This document shows, piece by piece, positions 15,947-23,432 of a DNA stretch of 64,000 bases (its first letter is position 1; each line of letters begins with the position of its first letter). This DNA is from an uncultured Christensenella sp. (GTDB taxonomy: Bacteria; Bacillota; Clostridia; Christensenellales; UBA1750). The position numbers and the translations under genes are program-made. Location: the NCBI GenBank assembly GCA_905193155.1, contig CAJJNQ010000002.1, forward strand, positions 1 to 64,000, read 5' to 3'. The notes beneath the pieces were generated by a model. That model did no database searches and was not told where the DNA came from. It was given only the letters and a program-made list of their open reading frames with translations.

Positions 15947-17098
15947 TTATTTTTTGCGGATATCGCCGTAAACCGTGCCGTGGTTGCTGCCGCAGAGCAG
16001 ACGAACGTCGCCTTTGATGATTGCGCCCGGCAGAATGTCGCCGCGAATCTCACGCACGTCGCCGCCGATTTCGCCGGAAACATTGCCGCAGATCACACCG
16101 CAGTCGCCGTGCACATGGCCGGAGAGGTCGCCCGTGACCGTGCCACGGTAATCGCCGCTGACCGAACCGGTCAGATTGCCTGCGATGTCGCCGCTGTAAT
16201 CACCACCGACCGAGCCGGTGAAGTTACCGGCCACCTTGCCGCGGTAATCGCCGGAAACCTTTCCGGCGAAATTGCCCGCTATGTCGCCCTTGCAGTCGCC
16301 GCTGATGGTGCCGGTGAAGGCTCCGCCGATGGTGCCGGAGAAATCCCCGCCCACCTTGCCGGAAAAGTCCTTCCCGATATTGGAGGTGCAGTCGCCGCGC
16401 ACCTCGCCCGCCAGATTGCCTCCGATATCGCCGGAAAGGTCGCCGCCAATGCGCCCGGATGCAGCCAGATCGCCGCCAATCATGCCCGAAAGGTCGCCGT
16501 CGATCAGTCCGGCCATGCAGCCGATCACCGAGCCGGTCACATCGTCGCAGATGTGCGCGCCCTCGGCAACATTGCCCTTGACCGAGCCGTAAAGGCAGCC
16601 GCGGATAACTTCGCCACTGCGCACCTCGTCCACGTCGCCGTGAACGTTTCCCGCCGGACCGTCGTAATCATCCGAATTGCTGCCCACGCCGAAGGCGCGA
16701 TTGACGCTCTGGGTGATGCGGGCAGCAAAGCGGTTGGCGCTCTGCGTGATGGAGCTGGCCCAGTCGTGCGCATCGCCGTTGAAATCGGTGTAGGTCATGC
16801 TGCAAACCTTCGGCGGCTTCGGCGGTTTGACATAGTAGCGGTTGGCGTTGCCGCACCCTGTATCGGTGCTGTTGGAAGGTTCGCTGCGGGGCGCATCCGG
16901 CTCGGCAGCCTTTTCGGGCTGCGTGCCTGCGTCAGGCGCTTCGATCCATTCGGTTTGCGGTTTGGCTTCAGCCTGCGTTTCGTCCGCCTTAGCGGCCTCC
17001 TGCGCGTTGTCCAGCGCTGCCATCTCAAACTCGGCTTCGTCGGGGGATAGGTCGCCGCGCGCCACGGCGGCCAGGATTTCCTGCATATCTTTATACAT
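15947..17098 (-). CDS. Octapeptide-repeat protein, beta-solenoid or bactofilin-like, paralogue of the next gene
   Basis: The protein has 383 residues with GGGAGG before the ATG. Residues 5-27 (MQEILAAVARGDLSPDEAEF) are the same helical motif as in the neighbouring genes. Then come an acidic Pro-rich linker (31-95), a short middle region with NRFAARITQSVNRAFG, and a Gly-rich body. Residues 219-330 are 14 uninterrupted octads of pattern G-D/N-L/F/Y/C-x-G-x-V/I-x. The C-terminal cap (EIRGDILPGAIIKGDV, then GTVYGDI) is shared with the paralogue. No signal peptide or membrane helix is seen. Octads of this kind suit a narrow beta-solenoid. Function unknown. Confidence 0.75.
   Translation of the reverse strand: MYKDMQEILAAVARGDLSPDEAEFEMAALDNAQEAAKADETQAEAKPQTEWIEAPDAGTQPEKAAEPDAPRSEPSNSTDTGCGNANRYYVKPPKPPKVCSMTYTDFNGDAHDWASSITQSANRFAARITQSVNRAFGVGSNSDDYDGPAGNVHGDVDEVRSGEVIRGCLYGSVKGNVAEGAHICDDVTGSVIGCMAGLIDGDLSGMIGGDLAASGRIGGDLSGDIGGNLAGEVRGDCTSNIGKDFSGKVGGDFSGTIGGAFTGTISGDCKGDIAGNFAGKVSGDYRGKVAGNFTGSVGGDYSGDIAGNLTGSVSGDYRGTVTGDLSGHVHGDCGVICGNVSGEIGGDVREIRGDILPGAIIKGDVRLLCGSNHGTVYGDIRKK
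16109..16444 (-). repeat. Coding region of 14 consecutive octapeptide repeats
   Basis: Examples are GDFSGTIG, GNFAGKVS, GDYRGKVA and GNLTGSVS, with no insertion between units for 112 residues. An earlier partial unit at 201-218 has a two-residue insertion. Confidence 0.8.
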
Positions 17099-17258
17099 GA
17101 TGGGTTCCTCCCGTATGGTCTTTTAGAATAGAGGGATCAGCGGTTGAGCAAAGCGGTCTGCGGAGGTTCCGGCACATGCCCGGCCTGAATCTCATGCGGG
17201 CAGCACCTGCATACAGGATGATTTCCCCCCCTGGTAATCTGGAAAGATGCGGGATAAA

Positions 17259-17624
17259 TTATTTCAGCATCTCCATGGCTTGTTCCTGGGTCAGCTCTCC
17301 GCGGGAGAGCATTTCCAGCACTTCTTTGCGAGTAGGCTTGTTGTCCGCCGCCTTGGCGGGCTCGATGCCCAGCGCCGCGATGACCTGATCCAACCGCGCG
17401 CGCACCGTAGGATAGCTGATGCCCAGCTCTTTTTCCATTTCGCGGATGTTGCCGCGATTGCGCAGGAAGGAATAGACAAAGGAACGCTGCTCCGGCGTCA
17501 GGGCCAGCAGACGCTCCGCCTGAAAATCGCCTTCAATCGTCGTACCGCAGGAGGGGCAGTGCAGCCGGGTGACATGCAGTGCCTTGTGGCAGACCGGGCA
17601 ATCGTGAAGCACATCGTGTGCCAT
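17259..17624 (-). CDS. DUF2089-family zinc-finger/HTH regulator
   Basis: The protein has 121 residues. Two CxxC pairs (C9/C12 and C23/C26) form a zinc ribbon. A helix-turn-helix follows (about 55-85, MEKELGISYPTVRARLDQVI). The last 24 residues (KEVLEMLSRGELTQEQAMEM) are the SHOCT-like motif also found at the start of both repeat proteins encoded downstream. It is the first gene of the operon, so self-regulation and control of the repeat proteins are likely. The 160-base gap to the next gene has only a weak GCCCG/CGGGC hairpin. Confidence 0.85.
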   Translation of the reverse strand: MAHDVLHDCPVCHKALHVTRLHCPSCGTTIEGDFQAERLLALTPEQRSFVYSFLRNRGNIREMEKELGISYPTVRARLDQVIAALGIEPAKAADNKPTRKEVLEMLSRGELTQEQAMEMLK

Positions 17625-17673
17625 AACGGCTCATCTCCTTTTCCAGGAGGTCCGGGATTGATTTCTTGAATAC

Positions 17674-17701
17674 AGAATATCACAGAATTTAAAATTGTCA
17701 A
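17674..17701 (-). promoter_or_regulatory. Strong promoter of the DUF2089 operon
   Basis: On the minus strand, consensus -35 TTGACA (17696-17701), a 16-bp spacer and -10 TATTCT (17674-17679), preceded by TGA as an extended -10. Confidence 0.72.
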
Positions 17702-17708
17702 TAGAAAA

Positions 17709-17747
17709 GCTCAAGATCTTTTAGAATAAATCTAGAAGATTTTGAGC
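17709..17747. promoter_or_regulatory. Long A/T-rich palindrome upstream of the DUF2089 promoter
   Basis: The arms start GCTCAA and end TTGAGC, and 17 positions pair around a 5-base loop, with two imperfect pairs that are G-U on the plus strand. On the minus strand it is followed by TTTTC, so it may terminate the HAD gene. It also sits 8 bases upstream of a -35, where an operator would lie. Confidence 0.6.
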
Positions 17748-17797
17748 ATAACTTTTTGAGGTTTCAAGAACGAATTTTAAGAAAGTTCAACCCTGCC

Positions 17798-18574
17798 TTA
17801 CAGACGCGGGATGTCGCCCACGCCGGAGAGGACGTATTTCGGGCAATAGGGGAAATCGGCCAGCATCTCGCGCGAGGTCACGCCGGAGAGCACCAGCACG
17901 GTATCCAGCTCGGTTTCGATGCCCGCGATCACATCGGTATCCATGCGGTCGCCGATGATGGCGGTGTCGGCACGGTGGGTGCCCAGGTGCTGCAAGGCAT
18001 GGCGCATCATCAGCGGGTTGGGTTTGCCGATGAAGTAAGCCTGTTTGCCGGTAGCCAGCTCGATGGGCGCGATCAGCGCGCGGGTGGCGGGAACGATGCC
18101 GCCCTCGACCGGGCCGGTCAGGTCGGGGTTGGTGCCGATGAGGCGCGCACCGGCGCGAACCAGACGCACGGCATGCTCCAGCTTTTCAAAGTTATAGCTG
18201 CGCGTCTCACCCATGACCACGTAGTCGGGGTTGACGTCGTTCATGCTGATCCCCTCGTTATAAAGGGCGTTGATGAGGCCCGGTTCGCCGATGACATAGG
18301 CGGAGCAGCCGGGGCGCTGGGAGGACAGAAATTTCGCCGTGGCCAAAGCGGAGGTATAGAAGTTCTCTTCAGGTACGTCCAGCCCAAGGCGGTTGAGCTT
18401 CATTTGCAGCTCGCGGGGGGAACGCTCGGAGCTGTTGGTGAGGAAGAGGTACTTTTTGCCGTTGGCACCGAGCCAGTCGATAAATTCCTTCACGCCCGGC
18501 AGCAGATAGTTGCCGTGGTAGATCACGCCGTCCATATCGCAGATAAAGGCCTGTTTGTCTCGTAAGCTCTGCAT
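17798..18574 (-). CDS. HAD-superfamily IIA phosphatase (NagD-like)
   Basis: The protein has 258 residues. HAD motif I is CDMDGVIYHG (D13/D15), motif II FLTNSSERSP, the Lys is in YFIGKPNP and the motif IV acids are in IIGDRMDTDV. The type IIA cap fits sugar-phosphate or nucleotide phosphatases. The substrate is not predictable. It is divergent from prmA. Confidence 0.88.
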   Translation of the reverse strand: MQSLRDKQAFICDMDGVIYHGNYLLPGVKEFIDWLGANGKKYLFLTNSSERSPRELQMKLNRLGLDVPEENFYTSALATAKFLSSQRPGCSAYVIGEPGLINALYNEGISMNDVNPDYVVMGETRSYNFEKLEHAVRLVRAGARLIGTNPDLTGPVEGGIVPATRALIAPIELATGKQAYFIGKPNPLMMRHALQHLGTHRADTAIIGDRMDTDVIAGIETELDTVLVLSGVTSREMLADFPYCPKYVLSGVGDIPRL

Positions 18575-18662
18575 GGTCTTGCATCCTCCGTAAAATAAAG
18601 TCCTGTTTTTCCATTAAAAGAGTACAACGCATCCCCATATCTGTCAAGCAAAAGCGCTTCGC

Positions 18663-18691
18663 TTGCAAAGACGCGCGCTTTGCGCTATCAT
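18663..18691 (+). promoter_or_regulatory. Promoter of prmA
   Basis: -35 TTGCAA (18663-18668), a 17-bp spacer and -10 TATCAT (18686-18691). The region also contains AAAAGCGCTT and GCGCGC repeats. Confidence 0.55.
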
Positions 18692-18722
18692 AGAGGACGA
18701 ATAATCCTTGGGAGGACGAAAC

Positions 18723-19694
18723 ATGGATTGGAAGAAAGTCTCCATCATGACGACGGAAGAGGGGCTGGAGTTCCTCTGCTATAAGCTGGATGAAATCGGT
18801 ATTACGCAGTTTGAAATGGTTGAGGATGCGGCCAGCACCCAGAAGATACTGGATGAAACGGCACAATATTGGGATTATGTGGACGCGGAGAGCGTGCTGG
18901 CGGCGCGCCAGCCCTGCGTGCGCGTCTATCTTTCCGACAACGACGTGGGCGCGGAGCAGATGAAAAAGCTCACCGCCATGGTCGATGAGTTGAGGAGCAT
19001 CAAGGATGGCCTGGATCTTGGCAGCCTGGAGATCGTCAGTGAAAACGTGCGCGATGAGGACTGGGCCAACAACTGGAAGCAGTTCTATAAGCCCATGGCA
19101 GTGGGCAAGCGCCTGATGGTGACGCCTTCCTGGGAGAACCCGCCGGAGGGCACCGGCCGCATTACGCTGAAGATGGATCCCGGCATGGTGTTCGGCACCG
19201 GCGCGCACGAGACGACGCAGCTCTGCCTGGCGCAGCTGGACGAATATGTCAAGCCCGGCATGAAGGTGATCGACCTGGGCTGCGGCAGCGGCATTCTGTC
19301 GGTGGCGGCGCTGCTGCTCGGCGCGGACAGCGCGGTGGGCGTGGACATCGACCCCAACGCCGTGCCCACGGCCTACCAGAACGCGGAGGACAACGGCATC
19401 GACCGCAGCCGATACACGGTGCTGGCGGGCAACGTGCTGGACGATCACGGCTTTGTCGATTCGCTGGGCAAAGATTACGACATCGTGGTGGCCAACATCG
19501 TCGCGGGCGTAATCGTGCCCATGACCCCTATCGTGCCGCGGCTCATCAAGAAGGACGGCATGTACATTACCTCCGGCATCATCGCGGAGCGCGCGCAGGA
19601 AGTCATGGACGCGATGGAGCAGAACGGCTTCGAGGTCGTCTATACCGAAAACCGCAAGGATTGGATGGTCATCGTCTCCAAATACCGCGGATAA
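18723..19694 (+). CDS. prmA: Ribosomal protein L11 methyltransferase
   Basis: The protein has 323 residues with GGGAGG 8 bases before the ATG. The C-terminal half has the SAM-binding motif VIDLGCGSGILSVAAL, preceded by the family signature DPGMVFGTGAHETTQLCL and followed by ANIVAGVIVPM, the position of PrmA's NPP-like segment. It methylates L11 in the ribosome. It is a single gene followed by a terminator. Confidence 0.93.
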   Translation: MDWKKVSIMTTEEGLEFLCYKLDEIGITQFEMVEDAASTQKILDETAQYWDYVDAESVLAARQPCVRVYLSDNDVGAEQMKKLTAMVDELRSIKDGLDLGSLEIVSENVRDEDWANNWKQFYKPMAVGKRLMVTPSWENPPEGTGRITLKMDPGMVFGTGAHETTQLCLAQLDEYVKPGMKVIDLGCGSGILSVAALLLGADSAVGVDIDPNAVPTAYQNAEDNGIDRSRYTVLAGNVLDDHGFVDSLGKDYDIVVANIVAGVIVPMTPIVPRLIKKDGMYITSGIIAERAQEVMDAMEQNGFEVVYTENRKDWMVIVSKYRG

Positions 19695-19700
19695 ATACAG

Positions 19701-19731
19701 AAAAAATCCCCCTGTCCGAGGGGGATTTTTT
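19701..19731. terminator. Bidirectional terminator after prmA
   Basis: AAAAAATCCCCC pairs perfectly with GGGGGATTTTTT around a 7-base loop and serves prmA and the converging acetyltransferase gene. Confidence 0.92.
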
Positions 19732-19746
19732 GTATGGGAGAAAACA

Positions 19747-20222
19747 TTAAGACTGCCATTCTTTTTTCAGAATGGCATATTGCAGGGTGGTCTCATAGAG
19801 TGGATCGCCCTTTTCGTCATTTACAAAGGTGACGAACTCGCGGAAAACGCCCTCCTTGCGCATGCCGAGCTTTTCGCTCAGGCGCTGGCAGGAGAGATTG
19901 TCCTCCTCGGTGTAGAGATAGATGCGTCGCGTTCCTTTCTGCGTAAAAAGGTAGTCGAAATAGGCGCGAGCGGCTTCCAGCATGAAACCGTAACCCTGGG
20001 CGTCCGGCGCAAGCATCCAGCAAGGGGAATAGGTGTCAGGAATGGCCTGCTCCGGCCCGATACGCTCCGGTTCGGAAAAGATTTCACCGATGACCCGGCC
20101 GTTGTCTTTGCGCGTGATGGCAAAGGTCAGGTCGGGATGCGCGCTGCGTTCCAGCGCAGCGGCACGGGGGCGTCGCTCTCCGTAAAGGGGCGAAGAATCA
20201 GGCGTTCGGTTTCGATTGACAT
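19747..20222 (-). CDS. GNAT acetyltransferase (RimJ/RimL type), frameshifted near its N-terminus
   Basis: The main frame encodes the GNAT body (RKDNGRVIGEIF, DAQGYGFMLEAARAYFDYLF, NLSCQRLSEKLGMRKEG). Its true N-terminus lies in another frame: an ATG at 20222, after AAAAGG, reads MSIETERLILRPFTESDAP, the classic RimJ start, and then hits a stop. Adding one G to the run of five at 20166-20170 joins both parts into one normal protein. It is either a homopolymer sequencing error or a recent pseudogene. The substrate is unknown. Confidence 0.72.
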
Positions 20223-20242
20223 GGAAAACACCTTTTGCAAAA

Positions 20243-21409
20243 TCAGGCTTTGCCGGGCTTATTGATGAAGCGGCGCAGCAGGGGATAGCCCGCCGCGGTA
20301 ACGATGCATATAATACCCACGACGGCAAAGGCAGGGGTCATGGTCAGGCGATCGATCATTGTGCCCATCAGCGAGGGTCCGGCCATGATGCCGATGGAAT
20401 AGACCGACTGGAAGAAGCCCATGGCCGTGGAGCGCTGCTCGTTTGGCACTTCCGCGATGGCGTCGGACATGATGATGGAGAAGGTGGAGGTTCCACCGCA
20501 GCCGCCGACGAATTGCAGGATTGCCATGCCCCAGATGGTGTGTAGGCGCGGCAGCACCAGGCAGTAGATCGCCAGCAGACCAAAGCCCGTCATGCTCAAT
20601 TTGACCGGCCCCAGCTTCTGCGCGGTCTTCGAGCCGACAAAATAAGAGGAGAGCATGCCGCCCAGCGTGAACAGCGCCGAGCACGCAGAAAGCTCCACGG
20701 CAGTCGCGCCAATGTTTTTGATCACCGTGTTGGAGAAGGAGTTGGCCGTGGCGAACACGATGAACTGGAACAGCGTCGAGAGCAGCGAGAACACGATCAG
20801 CCGCTTCTGCTTGATGACGCTGAGCAGTTTGCCCACGGGCAGCGCGGGATTGCGCGGCGGCTCATCCTTGATCATCAGCGCCGCAACTGCGCCGAGAATG
20901 CCGGAGGCGAGGCTCAGCCAGAACATCATCACCATGCCGTATTTTTCATAGAGCAGCCCGCCCAGGATATATGCGGTCAGGATGCCGGCATTGTTGAAGG
21001 CGTTGATCGAGCCGATGGAGCGGGAAAGCTCGTGCGGCTCGTAGTACATCGAGTTGAGAATCGTGAACGAAATCCACGTCGAGGAAGCCATGCCGGAGAT
21101 GGCGTTGGCCCCCAGCAGCGCCCAGGGATTCTGCGTCAGTACGCGCAGCAGAGAAGCGGCAGCGCAAAGCAAAAGTCCGGAGACGATGAAGAAGCGGTGC
21201 TTCTGCGCATGATCGGCCATTACGCCCAGCGGCAGGCGGCAGATCAGCTGCGTGGAGCCGTACATGCCGACGATCACGCCTGCAAAGGAGGCCGTGATGT
21301 TCAATCCCAGCAGATAGGGCGTCATGTACGGATTGTAGACATATTGAGCGAACCAGAAAAAGAAAGTGGCAAGGTAGATCAGGAATCTTTTTTTCTTGAG
21401 TTCTGTCAT
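20243..21409 (-). CDS. MFS transporter
   Basis: The protein has 388 residues from the ATG at 21409 (MTELKKKRFL). Longer readings run back through a hairpin. About twelve membrane segments are seen, with the loop 2-3 motif near RLPLGVMADHAQKHRFF. The type with FGLLAIYCL and GGCGGTSTFSIIMSDAIAEVPNEQRSTAMGFFQS resembles drug/sugar-type MFS proteins. The substrate is unknown. A hairpin just upstream may attenuate read-through. Confidence 0.85.
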   Translation of the reverse strand: MTELKKKRFLIYLATFFFWFAQYVYNPYMTPYLLGLNITASFAGVIVGMYGSTQLICRLPLGVMADHAQKHRFFIVSGLLLCAAASLLRVLTQNPWALLGANAISGMASSTWISFTILNSMYYEPHELSRSIGSINAFNNAGILTAYILGGLLYEKYGMVMMFWLSLASGILGAVAALMIKDEPPRNPALPVGKLLSVIKQKRLIVFSLLSTLFQFIVFATANSFSNTVIKNIGATAVELSACSALFTLGGMLSSYFVGSKTAQKLGPVKLSMTGFGLLAIYCLVLPRLHTIWGMAILQFVGGCGGTSTFSIIMSDAIAEVPNEQRSTAMGFFQSVYSIGIMAGPSLMGTMIDRLTMTPAFAVVGIICIVTAAGYPLLRRFINKPGKA

Positions 21410-21437
21410 GGCCGTTTGTTTGCACCTCTTAAAAATC

Positions 21438-21467
21438 AAGCCGGCCATATCTCCAGCCGGCTTTTTT
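21438..21467. terminator. Hairpin between the rraA-like and MFS genes
   Basis: AAGCCGGC pairs with GCCGGCTT, with T runs on both strands. On the minus strand it is a second terminator or an attenuator before the MFS gene. Confidence 0.7.
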
Positions 21468-21477
21468 GCGCAATTAA

Positions 21478-21514
21478 AAAAGGGAAGGGGCATATTGCAG
21501 TCCCCTCCCCTTTT
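21478..21514 (-). terminator. Terminator of the RraA-like gene
   Basis: AAAAGGGGAGGGG pairs with CCCCTTCCCTTTT on the minus strand with one wobble, followed by further T. Confidence 0.8.
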
Positions 21515-21525
21515 GTTTTTAGCAA

Positions 21526-22431
21526 TTACAGACGAACGTCGGAAGCATTGGCATCCTTTTCGTACTTCTCGGCCTCGGCAAGCTCCTCGTCCCAGGTGAG
21601 GTGACGGTACTCTTCGGCCTTGTCATCGGTATTGAACCAGTTGATGAAATCCTGCCACATATCGTAGGTCCAGCGGGCGTCGACCTGAGCGGTGGTGTAC
21701 ACCTTGTCGTGCAGACGCTGGAAGCCGAAGATATCGCGGACATGGGACTTCTCCGCGCCGATGACAACCTCTTCCGCCAGATGGGAGGGGATGAAGATGA
21801 CGCCGGAGATGGTGCCCAGAACGACGTCGCCGGGCAGGCAGGTCGCCTTGCCGATGCGGCAGGGAACGTTGAAGCCGGTCATGGTCACGTCGCCGATACC
21901 GGTGGGATCGATGCCACGGTAGTAGACATTGATGCCGTCGATCTTAACGATCTGTTCCATGTCACGGATGCCGCCCCAGATGACAGCGCCGCCGCGCTTG
22001 GTGCGGGTCTTGATGGCGGTGGACAGGTTGCCGCCGACATAGGTGCCCTGGAAGATCTTATCGAACATATCCACGACAACGACGTCGTCCTCGACCAGAG
22101 AGTCGATGACCCACTGGTTGAAGTAACCCTTGCGGCCCTCTTCCTCGTGGCCGTACTTGAGCAGATAGTCGTTCAGGTCGGGACGCATGGGAACGTACAC
22201 GCCGGTCACAGCGCGGCCAACCAGGGTGGCGCCGGGGTGAGTCGTGCGGAACTCGCCCTCGAACTGATACTTATAACCCTTCTGCCAGAGGGGACCCCAA
22301 GCCTCCTCCAGGGTGATCTTGCGCAGACGACGCAGCACGTCGGAGGAAACCTTGGGACGGCCGTCTTCCATACGCTCGCCCTTCCAAAGAGGCGTGATCT
22401 GGATGATGTCTTCTTTGCAGTTGAACTTCAT
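21526..22431 (-). CDS. RraA-family (HMG aldolase-like) protein, extended form
   Basis: The protein has 301 residues, longer than the 160-220 usual for RraA. The core has RGGAVIWGGIRD, which carries the Arg-Asp pair used by RraA-fold aldolases, and LPGDVVLGTISGVIFIPSHLAEEV. An extra N-terminal part (about 1-60) and a C-terminal tail rich in aromatic and acidic residues are added. Members cleave or act on keto acids such as 4-hydroxy-4-methyl-2-oxoglutarate. Beside sugar genes, a role in sugar-acid breakdown is inferred. Confidence 0.8.
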   Translation of the reverse strand: MKFNCKEDIIQITPLWKGERMEDGRPKVSSDVLRRLRKITLEEAWGPLWQKGYKYQFEGEFRTTHPGATLVGRAVTGVYVPMRPDLNDYLLKYGHEEEGRKGYFNQWVIDSLVEDDVVVVDMFDKIFQGTYVGGNLSTAIKTRTKRGGAVIWGGIRDMEQIVKIDGINVYYRGIDPTGIGDVTMTGFNVPCRIGKATCLPGDVVLGTISGVIFIPSHLAEEVVIGAEKSHVRDIFGFQRLHDKVYTTAQVDARWTYDMWQDFINWFNTDDKAEEYRHLTWDEELAEAEKYEKDANASDVRL

Positions 22432-22500
22432 TTGAGTGTTCTCCCTTCAGCGCTTTTTCAAAATGCAGGCTGTCTATTTTCCCGCATATGCGTTGCTCTC

Positions 22501-22529
22501 ATCATAACACCTCCATTTGATTTTTACAA
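22501..22529 (-). promoter_or_regulatory. Promoter of the RraA-like gene
   Basis: On the minus strand, -35 TTGTAA (22524-22529), a 17-bp spacer and -10 TATGAT (22501-22506), with TGT before the -10. Confidence 0.65.
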
Positions 22530-22550
22530 TTACTTTTGTAAAAATTCAAT
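22521..22550. promoter_or_regulatory. Candidate operator shared with 29861-29885
   Basis: TTTTTACAA (22521-22529) and TTGTAAAAA (22536-22544) form 9-bp arms around 6 bases and overlap the -35. Positions 22526-22550 match 29861-29885 at 20 of 25 bases. Confidence 0.55.
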
Positions 22551-22617
22551 GGATAAAAGTTCTTTGTATCGTCTTTTGAAAAATTGTCCCGTATTGTGGA
22601 AAAGAAGGGGGGCGTGG

Positions 22618-22646
22618 TTGCAATTCGGAGATGAAAGAGCTATCAT
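22618..22646 (+). promoter_or_regulatory. Promoter of the PHP gene
   Basis: -35 TTGCAA (22618-22623), a 17-bp spacer and -10 TATCAT (22641-22646). The hexamers and spacing match the prmA promoter. Confidence 0.6.
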
Positions 22647-22678
22647 AAAAGTAAAAAAGTAATTCAAAGGAGAGCACG

Positions 22679-23386
22679 ATGGAAAAGCTCTACAAAATTG
22701 AAACGCATATGCACACTTCACAGGGGAGCGCCTGTGCAGTCTCCACCGGAGAAGAGATGGCGCGTGCCCACAAGGCGGCGGGATACGATGCGATCATCAT
22801 CACCGATCACTTCTTCGGGGGAAACACCACTGTGCCGCGCGATTTGCCGTGGGAGCGGAGAATCGATCTTTACTGCGCAGGCTATGACGAGGCCCGGCGC
22901 GTGGGAGAGGAGATCGGGCTGAAGGTGTTCTTTGGTTTGGAATGGGCTTGGCAGGGCACGGAATACCTGACCTACGGCATTGGCCGGGAGTGGCTCAAGG
23001 CGCACCCGGAGATGGAGGAATGGGATATTCCGACGTATTTGACGAACGTGCGGTCGGCGGGCGCTTATGTCAGCCACGCGCATCCGTTCCGTCAGGCGAG
23101 CTATCTCCACGGAGAGCCGCGCATTTTCCCGGAATTTGAGGATGCGGTGGAGATTTACAACAGCGGCAACGCCGACAACGCCTGGAACCTTCAGGCACTG
23201 GAATATGCGCGGAAATACGGCCTTGCAATGACCTCCGGCTCGGACGATCACGATGCAAAGGCGCTGCGCGGCGGCGGGATGGCGTTCGCCACGCCGTTTG
23301 ATACCATGGAGGACTTCATCCGCGCGGTGCGCACGCGCCAGCCCTTTGAGGTGCTGACCGGCGAAAAAGAAGCGTTTCCTCATTGA
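22679..23386 (+). CDS. PHP-domain phosphoesterase
   Basis: The protein has 235 residues. The metal ligands of the PHP fold are visible: H10 and H12 in THMHTSQGSA, the GYDAIIITDHFF segment, YVSHAHPFR and GSDDHDAK near the C-terminus. Members hydrolyse phosphoesters, from DNA ends to histidinol phosphate. The substrate is not evident. CAAAGGAG precedes the ATG. The epimerase gene follows 46 bases later, so the pair is likely one operon. Confidence 0.85.
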   Translation: MEKLYKIETHMHTSQGSACAVSTGEEMARAHKAAGYDAIIITDHFFGGNTTVPRDLPWERRIDLYCAGYDEARRVGEEIGLKVFFGLEWAWQGTEYLTYGIGREWLKAHPEMEEWDIPTYLTNVRSAGAYVSHAHPFRQASYLHGEPRIFPEFEDAVEIYNSGNADNAWNLQALEYARKYGLAMTSGSDDHDAKALRGGGMAFATPFDTMEDFIRAVRTRQPFEVLTGEKEAFPH

Positions 23387-23432
23387 TTTTGCGAAGAGAA
23401 ACTCCTAAAAATCATAAGGAGGATGAAAGATC

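Noticed and set aside
16100..16450. Possible CRISPR or satellite array
   Set aside because: Periodicity is 24 bases in step with codons and the DNA units differ. It is a protein repeat, with no spacers and no cas genes.
15005..17050. A 681-codon open frame on the plus strand across the repeat proteins
   Set aside because: It is the complement of Gly-rich codons (GGC to GCC), giving monotonous Ala/Asp/His. The minus strand has ribosome sites, a promoter, a terminator and conserved motifs.
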